DNA of 28,755 nt from SFEB01 sp964612455. GTDB lineage: Bacteria; Bacillota; Clostridia; Christensenellales; CAG-314. Location: positions 1 to 28,755 of the forward strand of contig CAZTCB010000017.1 in assembly GCA_964612455.1 (NCBI GenBank). Direction: 5' to 3'. The translations under genes and the position numbers were made by a program. Positions 23,665-28,755 of the stretch are shown here, piece after piece. The notes under the pieces are model-generated. The model was not told where the DNA came from and made no database searches. It saw only the letters and a list, made by a program, of their open reading frames with translations. Positions within the stretch are counted from its first letter, which is position 1; every line of letters starts with the position of its first letter.

Positions 23665-24621
23665 ATGTACAGGAAAAGAACGGTTTTGTTGTCTTCGGTT
23701 TCAAACCCATCTAAAAAACCCGTCGGGATAGCGGTGGTAATAAGCGACGGGGTAAAAACTTCGGTGAGGGCAAGTATCAACGACACATGGCGAGCGGGGT
23801 GTTTTTTTGCCGTCAAGACGGACGACGTCATGGTCGTAAGGCGATTGCAAAACGCCAACGGGGTGTGTTTTTTTATCCGACCGTCTCTGTTGGAGCACGT
23901 GCGGTGCTGCCTATTGGACGAAAACCTTGCGCCTTTGTCTTACGGCGACGGGCGAGGGGGTTTTTTAACGCGGGATTTTTTACAGGAGATAAAAGAGGCT
24001 TTTTCGGCAGGCGATACGCCGCCGCAACCTGCGGGCGAGGAGCATGAGACGAGATTGCCGCCAAAAGGTCCCAAGGGGGTGTTCGGCGACGAAAAACGCG
24101 AAACGGAAGAAATAAAAAAAGAGTCGATTGCTACCCGTCAGGGCTTGTCCGCGGAGAAAACGAGCGAAAACGGCAGATACGACGACTTTGTCGTCGCGAC
24201 CGAAAACTTTTACGAGCCGACACCCGTCTTGCCCGATCCGCCACCCGAGGCAAGGGTTAATCTTGCGGAATATGCAAAGGCGTTAAAAAAGTTTTATTCC
24301 TCGCCGCATAGGGGGAGTTACGTAGAAAGCGTCGGCAAGGAGTTGGAAAAAGTTTTTGAAAGTTACTTGCCTTATTTGCCGTTGATGAAAAAAATAGAAA
24401 ACAGTTTTTTTGTTAAGATTGCCGACAAAAAAGGGCGTTTTTTCGCGCTCGGACTGGTGCATGAAGGCAACGGGGGCGATTATATCTGTTACGCGTTGCC
24501 ACGCACGACGCCCGTCGAGGACGGCTCTCTCGTGCTGACGGTGGAGGACGGGACGGAGAAAATAAAGTTTTGTCTCATTCTTCAGTCCTGCGCGGACGGA
24601 AAGGTAAAAAGGGCGTCTTGA
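23665..24621 (+). CDS. Unrecognised protein, 318 residues
   Basis: This is a long frame with codon usage like its neighbours, starting 27 bp after the gcv terminator. No ribosome site precedes ATG 23665 (the upstream bases are ttaatatcgacgt) and no clear promoter is visible, so start and expression are uncertain. The N-terminal ~105 residues form a compact-looking domain (RKRTVLLSSVSNPSKKPVGI, VKTDDVMVVRRLQNANGV). A low-complexity polar linker follows (about 110-190; PPQPAGEEHETRLPPKGPKG). The C-terminal domain (about 190-318) has ARVNLAEYAKALKKFYSSPH and FALGLVHEGNGGDYICYALP. No signal peptide or membrane helix is seen. I do not recognise the family. Confidence 0.72.
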   Translation: MYRKRTVLLSSVSNPSKKPVGIAVVISDGVKTSVRASINDTWRAGCFFAVKTDDVMVVRRLQNANGVCFFIRPSLLEHVRCCLLDENLAPLSYGDGRGGFLTRDFLQEIKEAFSAGDTPPQPAGEEHETRLPPKGPKGVFGDEKRETEEIKKESIATRQGLSAEKTSENGRYDDFVVATENFYEPTPVLPDPPPEARVNLAEYAKALKKFYSSPHRGSYVESVGKELEKVFESYLPYLPLMKKIENSFFVKIADKKGRFFALGLVHEGNGGDYICYALPRTTPVEDGSLVLTVEDGTEKIKFCLILQSCADGKVKRAS

Positions 24622-24678
24622 CGCCGACGGGTGCGAGCGAATTGAAAACATTAGCTTTAAATATCGTAAAAAGGCGTC

Positions 24679-24735
24679 AAAAAAAGGCTGTTACGCATTG
24701 CCCCGTGCGGGGTTTACTGCATAAACAGCCTTGTT
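24679..24735. terminator. Branched-hairpin terminator between convergent genes
   Basis: The outer stem AAGGCTGTT/AACAGCCTT (24684-24692 with 24724-24732) encloses an inner CCCC-GTGC-GGGG hairpin (24701-24712). On the minus strand it is followed by seven Ts, so it mainly serves the pilin-like gene (stop at 24762). The plus-strand T-run is interrupted (TTGTTTT), giving weaker termination for the 318-residue gene. Confidence 0.78.
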
Positions 24736-24761
24736 TTAGTTTTATTCGATTTAATTAATGA

Positions 24762-25127
24762 TTAAGTGGAAGATTTCTTCTCCACAGTCCAAGTAGTGCC
24801 GTCAGTCGTTTTAGCAGTGTAATCGTTAGAATCGGTATAAGAGAATTCAACAAATTTGCCGTCGGTAACGGTATAAGTTACTGTTTTGTCTTCAACTGTG
24901 GCAATAGTAGTGGTTCCATCCATGCCGTCTTGTTTGCCGTCGGCGAGATCGAGAGCGAGGGCTGCAGTATAAAGAGATTGAGCTTCTTGCAAAGCTTTGG
25001 ATTTTTTTGCTTTTTCTACTACGCCGCTAAAAGTGGGGATGAGTACAGCCGCCAATATAGCGATGACTGCGATGACTATAACCAATTCGATGATGGTAAA
25101 GCCGCGTTTTTGGTTGTTTCTTTTCAT
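24762..25127 (-). CDS. Type IV pilin-like protein
   Basis: The 121-residue protein has a class III (prepilin) signal: KRNNQKRG|FTIIELVIVIAVIAILAAVLIPTFSGVVEKA. Cleavage would fall before F, with the conserved E at position +5, followed by one hydrophobic helix. The remainder is a small Thr/Asp-rich domain. It could be a pilus, pseudopilus or competence-type subunit; no assembly ATPase or prepilin peptidase is nearby. The start is ATG 25127 after aaggag (25137-25142); the longer frame to 25274 runs into the inverted repeat and has no ribosome site. It is transcribed from a promoter inside the inverted-repeat element upstream. Confidence 0.92.
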   Translation of the reverse strand: MKRNNQKRGFTIIELVIVIAVIAILAAVLIPTFSGVVEKAKKSKALQEAQSLYTAALALDLADGKQDGMDGTTTIATVEDKTVTYTVTDGKFVEFSYTDSNDYTAKTTDGTTWTVEKKSST

Positions 25128-25166
25128 TTTTCTTTTCTCCTTTTTGAAAAATATTATTATTGTTTT

Positions 25167-25185
25167 CGTCACCTTTTTCGTGACG
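25167..25185. repeat. Hairpin in the pilin-like gene's leader
   Basis: CGTCAC (25167-25172) and GTGACG (25180-25185) form a perfect 6-bp stem around 7 nt, about 40 nt before the start codon. Its role is unknown. Confidence 0.5.
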
Positions 25186-25247
25186 TAAAATCCGTTGTTT
25201 TCAGCCTGTTTCCGTCGGTATTTCCGTCGAAAAACCGAGAGAATTTT

Positions 25248-25529
25248 TTGTAGACAGAATACACATTCTGTCACCTTTTTTTATTCTTATCGGAGAAATT
25301 ATAAGCCTATTTTACGAGATAGTCAAGCGGACGAGTACAAAAAAATCAAAAATAATCGAAATTTGCCTTGTTTCCGTTTTGTTTTGTCGTTTTTCCGTCT
25401 TTTCTTTAAATCTTTTTCCCGTAAAAATACCGTTGTCTTTGGCGTTATCGTTAGTTTTAGTCGGTTTTCGTTTTCCTACGTCTTTTTACTGCCCGAAGAA
25501 AGGTGACAGAATGTGTATTCTGTCTACAA
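25248..25529. mobile_element. 282-bp MITE-like element with 31-bp perfect inverted repeats
   Basis: The arms at 25248-25278 and 25499-25529 are exact reverse complements over 31 bp and enclose 220 bp without a gene. Each arm is itself a hairpin (GACAGAAT/ATTCTGTC around 4 nt). No transposase is encoded and no clear target-site duplication is seen, so a non-autonomous element is only one explanation. A near-consensus leftward promoter lies inside. Confidence 0.55.
25298..25326 (-). promoter_or_regulatory. Promoter of the pilin-like gene, inside the inverted-repeat element
   Basis: On the minus strand TTGACT (25321-25326), a 17-bp spacer and TATAAT (25298-25303). The start near 25291 gives a ~165-nt leader that includes the whole left arm of the inverted repeat. 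Confidence 0.8.
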
Positions 25530-25552
25530 GTTTCTCTTAATTTTCACAATAT

Positions 25553-25590
25553 AAAAAGCCACGCCGAGTTTAACCTCAACGTGGCTTTTT
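25553..25590. terminator. Bidirectional hairpin terminator
   Basis: An 11-bp perfect stem AAAAAGCCACG/CGTGGCTTTTT (25553-25563 with 25580-25590) contains a small GAG/CTC inner pairing. On the minus strand it lies ~175 bp after the aldo/keto reductase stop and probably serves it. No plus-strand gene ends here. Between it and 25764 nothing else gene-like is visible. Confidence 0.8.
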
Positions 25591-25764
25591 TACTAAGGTT
25601 TATTAAATTTTTGTTTACCGAAATCCCGCCCAAAAACGAGATTTTTCCGTTTTTGCCTTCACCAAAGTCACGTATGAGAAAACTATCCGTTTGCATGGTT
25701 TTTGCCGTCGAAAAACCGCGTCGCGTTTAATCGGTAGGAGACTTCGGTTTTTTTCGACGGGGGT

Positions 25765-26898
25765 TTATTTTTTTAATCCGAGTTTTTCGGAAAAATCGGC
25801 GAAAGCCTGAGAAATTTTTATTCCTTGCGGACATACCGCCTCGCAACTGCGACAACCGATGCAGGAGGAGGGTTTTTTGTCGTCGGGCATTGCGCTTATC
25901 GCCATCGGCGCGAGGAAACCGCCCTCGGTGACGCGATACTCGTTGTAGAGTTTTATCAGTTCGGGAATATTGAGTTTTTTAGGGCAATACTCCGTGCAAT
26001 AAGCGCACCCCGTGCAAGGTAAAGAGTTTTTGTCGGTTAATTCTCCCGCGATGAGGTACAGCGATTGGTTTTCCTGCTCGGTGGTCGGGCGGTAGGTCGA
26101 AAAAGTCGCGATATTGCGTTTTAGTTGCTCGATATCGCTCATGCCCGACAAAACCACTTTAACCTGCGGAAAACTCTGAAGGTATCTCAGCGCGATACCG
26201 ACGCAGTCCTCGTCGTCGCGCAAGGCGTCGAGTTTGCCTGCGATACGCTCGGGGAGATTGGCGAGTTTGCCGCCCCTTAACGGCTCCATAACCCACACGG
26301 GTATCTCGTATTGCTCCAAAAGGGCGAGTTTTAGCCGTGCGTCTTGAAAAAAGTAGTCGACGTAGTTGAGCTGTATCTGGCAAAACTCCATATATTTGCC
26401 CCATTTGTCAAAAAAACGCCGCATCGTATCGATGTTGCCGTGTACCGAGCAACCGAGGTGTTTTATCTTGCCGAGTCGCTTTTGCTCGACAAAATACTCG
26501 ACGACGCCTTTCGTTTCGTCGAGATAGCCGTCTATATTGGTTTCGCAAACGTTGTGGATGAGATAGAAATCAAAGTAGTCCACGCGACATTTTTTTAGTT
26601 GTTCCGCAAAAATCGTTTCTTGTTTGCCGATATTGTTGACGTCGTATCCGGGGAATTTTGTCGCGAGATAAAAGGAGTCGCGAGGATAATCCGCCAATAC
26701 TCTGCCCGTTACGCGTTCGGACTCGCCGTCGTGGTAGCCCCATGCCGTGTCGAAATAATTGACGCCGTTGTCCATCGCGTATTTTACCATTTGTCCGACT
26801 TGTGTTTCGTCGATTTTTTTGGTGTCGTCCGTAGGCAGGCGCATGCACCCCATGCCCAACGCCGAGAGTTTTAAACCGCAAAAATCATTGTAAATCAT
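25765..26898 (-). CDS. Aldo/keto reductase with C-terminal 4Fe-4S ferredoxin-type domain
   Basis: The 377-residue protein has an aldo/keto reductase barrel whose tetrad is visible: D50 and Y55 (YFDTAWGYHDGE), K81 (YLATKFPG) and H115 (DFYLIHNV). It ends in two cysteine clusters, CTGCAYCTEYC (C295, 298, 301, 305) and CIGCRSCEAVC (C346, 349, 352, 356), enough for two 4Fe-4S centres. This fusion is common in anaerobes, and the substrate is unknown in nearly all cases. It could couple NAD(P)H-dependent carbonyl reduction to ferredoxin-type electron transfer. The start ATG 26898 has ggagg (26908-26912) 9 nt upstream. It is a single-gene unit. Confidence 0.95.
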   Translation of the reverse strand: MIYNDFCGLKLSALGMGCMRLPTDDTKKIDETQVGQMVKYAMDNGVNYFDTAWGYHDGESERVTGRVLADYPRDSFYLATKFPGYDVNNIGKQETIFAEQLKKCRVDYFDFYLIHNVCETNIDGYLDETKGVVEYFVEQKRLGKIKHLGCSVHGNIDTMRRFFDKWGKYMEFCQIQLNYVDYFFQDARLKLALLEQYEIPVWVMEPLRGGKLANLPERIAGKLDALRDDEDCVGIALRYLQSFPQVKVVLSGMSDIEQLKRNIATFSTYRPTTEQENQSLYLIAGELTDKNSLPCTGCAYCTEYCPKKLNIPELIKLYNEYRVTEGGFLAPMAISAMPDDKKPSSCIGCRSCEAVCPQGIKISQAFADFSEKLGLKK

Positions 26899-26921
26899 CG
26901 CAAATAACCTCCGTGTACCTT

Positions 26922-26950
26922 ATCGTACCACAAAAAGAGCGAGTCGACAA
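26922..26950 (-). promoter_or_regulatory. Probable promoter of the aldo/keto reductase gene
   Basis: On the minus strand TTGTCG (26945-26950), a 17-bp spacer and TACGAT (26922-26927), with TG one base before the -10 box. The match to consensus is moderate, but the place is right, just upstream of the ribosome site. Confidence 0.5.
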
Positions 26951-27180
26951 TAATTTGGCTTAAATTTCGGTTGTTTTGATAAAAAATCGTTTTGCGAAAA
27001 AACACGGCGAGCGTGTGCTTTTGGCTGATATTGCCAAAAATTTATAATCTTTTTAGAAAACGTTCACTTACTTCGTAGTCGTGAATTGTCATGTATATAG
27101 AGACACCCGAATGACGGTAAAATAACGGCACGAACGGTACGAAACGGGCGCGGGACAATGGGCAAAAAAATTTTTGCGAC
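26951..27180. other. Intergenic region between degV and the reductase gene
   Basis: There is no convincing gene in the 388 bp between the two coding regions. It holds the hairpins TTTTGGC/GCCAAAA (27019-27025 with 27033-27039) and ACACG/CGTGT (27002-27006 with 27012-27016). The latter is followed by a T-run on the minus strand. No promoter for a small RNA was recognised. Confidence 0.4.
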
Positions 27181-27207
27181 AAAAAAGTCCCCGAGAAAAA
27201 CGGGGAC
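27181..27207 (-). terminator. Terminator of degV
   Basis: The stem GTCCCCG/CGGGGAC (27187-27193 with 27201-27207) has a 7-nt loop, followed on the minus strand by six Ts. It lies ~80 bp after the degV stop. Confidence 0.85.
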
Positions 27208-27286
27208 GGGTGATAAAAATACGTAAAAACGCACGTAAAGTCGCAGGCTCGGTGTTAAGCGCAACGACTAAACGGGAGAAAGGCAA

Positions 27287-28153
27287 TCAGGCGTTTTCGC
27301 CGCCGTCGTTGATAAACAGCACGCCTATGCAGCATGGACCGCAGTGACTGCTGACGGTGCAACCGGCGTTTGTTTCCAATATTTCTTTAAAGGGACGGGT
27401 TTCTACTATTGCCCTTACTTTTGCCGTTACTTCGTCGGGGACGGCGGTGTGGGTAATAAATACGCGGGTATAGTCGGGGTTGTCAAAGTCGTCGAGGAGA
27501 TCGCGGACGTATTTTTCGGTGCACGAGGAAAATTTGCCTATATACTTTTTGGACGCACCCATTTGCCCGTTTTTGACGCGGATACTCGGTTTTATACTCA
27601 ACGCGGACGCCGCCAACAACGAAATACTGCTGCATCTGCCGCCTTTGTGGAGATAATTGAGTCTGTCGAGTATAAAACTCGCCTGTACGCTCGGTACGCG
27701 ACGGTTGCATTTGTCCGCGATTTCTCTTGCGGAGAAACCTTGGCGGGCGAGATCCGAGGCGTAGAGCGCGAGCAGACCGCTACCCGTGCTGAGGTTGGCG
27801 GTATCTACTACAAAGACGCGGTCGGGTGCGAGTTCTTTCGCGGCGGCACATGCGTTTTGGTGGCAGGTAGACATCGTGCTACCGATATTGAAGTGGACGA
27901 TGTCGTAACCTTGGTCAAGGTATCGTTGCCAGCACTCTTTGTACGTTTCCGTATTGACGGCGGCAGTTTTTGGCAACTCGCCCGTCTTGTCGACGTACTC
28001 AAAAATCTGTGCCGGTTGGATTTCTTCGCCGTCTTTGTAGCTCGTGCCTCCCACGAGAACGGTGAGGGGAATAAGGCTGACGTCGTATCTTTCGCAAACC
28101 TCTGCGCCGAGGTCCAACGTGGTATCGCCGAAAATCTTGACTTTATTGTTCAT
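27287..28153 (-). CDS. DegV family fatty-acid-binding protein
   Basis: The 288-residue protein begins KVKIFGDTTLDLGAEVCERYDVSLIPLTVLVGGTSYKDGEEI, the DegV N-terminal domain. PKTAAVNTETYKECWQRYLDQGYDIVHFNIGSTMSTCHQNA and DRLNYLHKGGRCSS are further family motifs. DegV/FakB proteins hold a fatty acid for phosphorylation by FakA in Firmicutes. Whether this copy acts as FakB or in another role cannot be told without a fakA neighbour. The start ATG 28153 has ggag (28161-28164) 7 nt upstream. It is transcribed alone from a full-consensus promoter through a leader with an attenuator-like hairpin. Confidence 0.94.
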   Translation of the reverse strand: MNNKVKIFGDTTLDLGAEVCERYDVSLIPLTVLVGGTSYKDGEEIQPAQIFEYVDKTGELPKTAAVNTETYKECWQRYLDQGYDIVHFNIGSTMSTCHQNACAAAKELAPDRVFVVDTANLSTGSGLLALYASDLARQGFSAREIADKCNRRVPSVQASFILDRLNYLHKGGRCSSISLLAASALSIKPSIRVKNGQMGASKKYIGKFSSCTEKYVRDLLDDFDNPDYTRVFITHTAVPDEVTAKVRAIVETRPFKEILETNAGCTVSSHCGPCCIGVLFINDGGENA

Positions 28154-28205
28154 GTCCGTGCTCCGAATCTGTCCGACGTATAGTCGTTTAGTTTTTTAAA
28201 AAAGC

Positions 28206-28257
28206 AAAAAAGGTCGCTTTTATCTTGTTGCCGACGGTTTGGCGTCGCTAAAAGCGA
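28206..28257 (-). terminator. Attenuator-like terminator in the degV leader
   Basis: The outer stem TCGCTTTTA/TAAAAGCGA (28214-28222 with 28249-28257) is 9 bp and perfect, with an inner CGACG/CGTCG stem (28232-28236 with 28243-28247). On the minus strand it is followed by CC and then six Ts (28206-28211). It lies between the promoter and the degV start, so it could end transcription early or define a ~70-nt RNA. Confidence 0.65.
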
Positions 28258-28280
28258 ACGATGTTTTTTAAAACAACGGT

Positions 28281-28309
28281 ATTATATGTCAAAAGTATTT
28301 TTTTGTCAA
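28281..28309 (-). promoter_or_regulatory. Full-consensus promoter of degV
   Basis: On the minus strand TTGACA (28304-28309), a 17-bp spacer and TATAAT (28281-28286). Transcription should start near 28274, ~120 nt before the coding region. Confidence 0.9.
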
Positions 28310-28355
28310 TCGATATCGTAAAAAAATCGGCGACAGTTACACATGTAAATATATT

Positions 28356-28389
28356 CGCAAACATATTCGTGCGATATTTGCGTTTTTTT
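28356..28389 (+). terminator. Terminator-like hairpin without an obvious transcript
   Basis: CGCAAA (with a bulged C, then ATAT) pairs with ATATTTGCG (28356-28366 with 28374-28382) and seven Ts follow. No plus-strand gene ends here. It could belong to a short RNA or insulate the next gene. Confidence 0.4.
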
Positions 28390-28550
28390 CGTTGCGGGGT
28401 TTCTTGCGAGGCGACCGCCGATAAAACTCCCGTCGACAGGAACCAATCCTTTTAAAAACGCGCAAAAACCGACAAAAGGTTGCGAAAAAAGGGAAAGACA
28501 CACATTAGTTAACAAAATTTCTCAACAATGCAAAATAAATTGCACAATGC

Positions 28551-28660
28551 GAGTGTAGAATAAAATGACACGACAATGGGAGTAGTCTACACACTCGGCG
28601 GTTGACGCCGTGTGGCAAAGACCTGCCGTTGGCGGGTTTTCGGAGATATTTGCCTTTTTT
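28551..28660 (+). promoter_or_regulatory. Structured leader with terminator before the last gene (possible riboswitch)
   Basis: In order the region holds: GTGTAGA/TCTACAC (28553-28559 with 28586-28592); CGGCG/CGCCG (28596-28600 with 28606-28610); ACCTGCC/GGCGGGT (28621-28627 with 28631-28637); and GGCAAA/TTTGCC (28614-28619 with 28649-28654), which encloses the previous stem and is followed by six Ts. The last part is a terminator ~70 nt before the ATG at 28731. Stacked helices ending in a terminator in a leader suggest conditional termination. I do not recognise a known class, and no good promoter is visible upstream. Confidence 0.5.
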
Positions 28661-28730
28661 ACGTTGTTTTAAGAGGTTGAATATCGGAAAGTACAACAAA
28701 AACAAACACTCAAAGAACAAGGAGGACATT

Positions 28731-28755
28731 ATGAAAAGAACCAACAAGATGTTAA
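28731..28755 (+). CDS. Start of a gene cut by the window end
   Basis: ATG at 28731 follows an ideal ribosome site, aaggagg (28719-28725), and the visible codons read MKRTNKML. The lysine/arginine start could open a signal peptide or lipoprotein leader, but eight residues are too few to identify the product. Confidence 0.75.

Noticed and set aside
22124..23710. 528-codon antisense frame over gcvPB, and similar long antisense frames over gcvT, deoD, the BMP gene, the double ATPase gene and the first permease gene
   Set aside because: The opposite strands encode complete, well-known proteins. The antisense products are Arg/His/Val-rich with no family motifs, an effect of CG-rich codon use that removes stops from the complementary frame.
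25128..25274. N-terminal extension of the pilin-like protein to 25274
   Set aside because: It would put 49 residues before the prepilin cleavage site and begin inside the inverted repeat; ATG 25127 has a proper ribosome site.
25503..25730. Plus-strand frame starting MTECVFCLQ
   Set aside because: Its first codons are the inverted-repeat arm, mirrored in a minus-strand frame from the other arm. The rest is low-complexity and passes through a terminator.
28574..28630. yybP-ykoY (manganese) riboswitch
   Set aside because: GGGAGTAG and AAAGACC resemble its conserved ends, but only about 30 nt separate them, the closing helix does not pair beyond two bases, and the second loop motif is missing.
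1..28755. CRISPR array
   Set aside because: No regularly spaced short repeats were found. The only arrays are protein-coding LRR repeats and the 15-bp HKAAQ repeats.

Overview
The window looks like a chromosomal piece of an uncultured, probably gut-associated, Clostridia-type Firmicute. The signs are strong Shine-Dalgarno sites (AAGGAGG-like), TTGACA/TATAAT promoters, many hairpin-plus-T-run terminators, a split two-subunit glycine decarboxylase (gcvPA/gcvPB), a DegV protein, a BMP-family nucleoside-binding lipoprotein and a BspA-type leucine-rich-repeat surface protein. Coding DNA is rich in CG-containing codons (gcg, tcg, acg), and this makes some stretches stand out as different. I cannot name a genus. 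No tRNA, rRNA, CRISPR array or transposase was seen.

Layout. 1-4080: the 3' part of a BspA-like surface protein and an AAA ATPase of the DUF4143 type, each followed by a near-identical copy of a terminator module. 4134-9323: a nucleoside-salvage locus, with tdk-pdp leftward and deoC-deoD-deoB-cdd rightward from a shared promoter region. 9466-14761: a nucleoside ABC importer (lipoprotein, double ATPase, two permeases) behind a strong promoter and a ~180-nt leader. Together these genes import nucleosides, split them to base and (deoxy)ribose-1-phosphate, isomerise the sugar and cleave deoxyribose-5-phosphate to glyceraldehyde-3-phosphate and acetaldehyde. 14870-18160 (leftward): an unusual compact five-gene operon: SPFH membrane protein, ribbon-helix-helix (RHH) DNA-binding protein, a secreted/membrane protein of unknown function, and two mosaic paralogous small membrane proteins. 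18371-19027: a divergent small membrane protein. 19220-23557: glycine cleavage operon gcvT-gcvH-gcvPA-gcvPB (no lipoamide dehydrogenase gene here). 23665-24621: an unrecognised protein. 24762-25127: a type IV pilin-like protein whose promoter lies inside a 282-bp element bounded by 31-bp perfect inverted repeats. 25765-26898: an aldo/keto reductase with a ferredoxin-like tail. 27287-28153: DegV family protein. 28731-end: the first codons of another gene behind a structured, terminator-containing leader.

The most interesting candidates for something undescribed are: (i) the SPFH-RHH-secreted-protein-paralogue operon, with a tandem-palindrome operator and DNA-level identity at both ends of the two paralogues; (ii) the 31-bp inverted-repeat element upstream of the pilin gene; (iii) three leaders (upstream of the BMP lipoprotein, of degV and of the last gene) that carry terminator-like structure and match no riboswitch I know.
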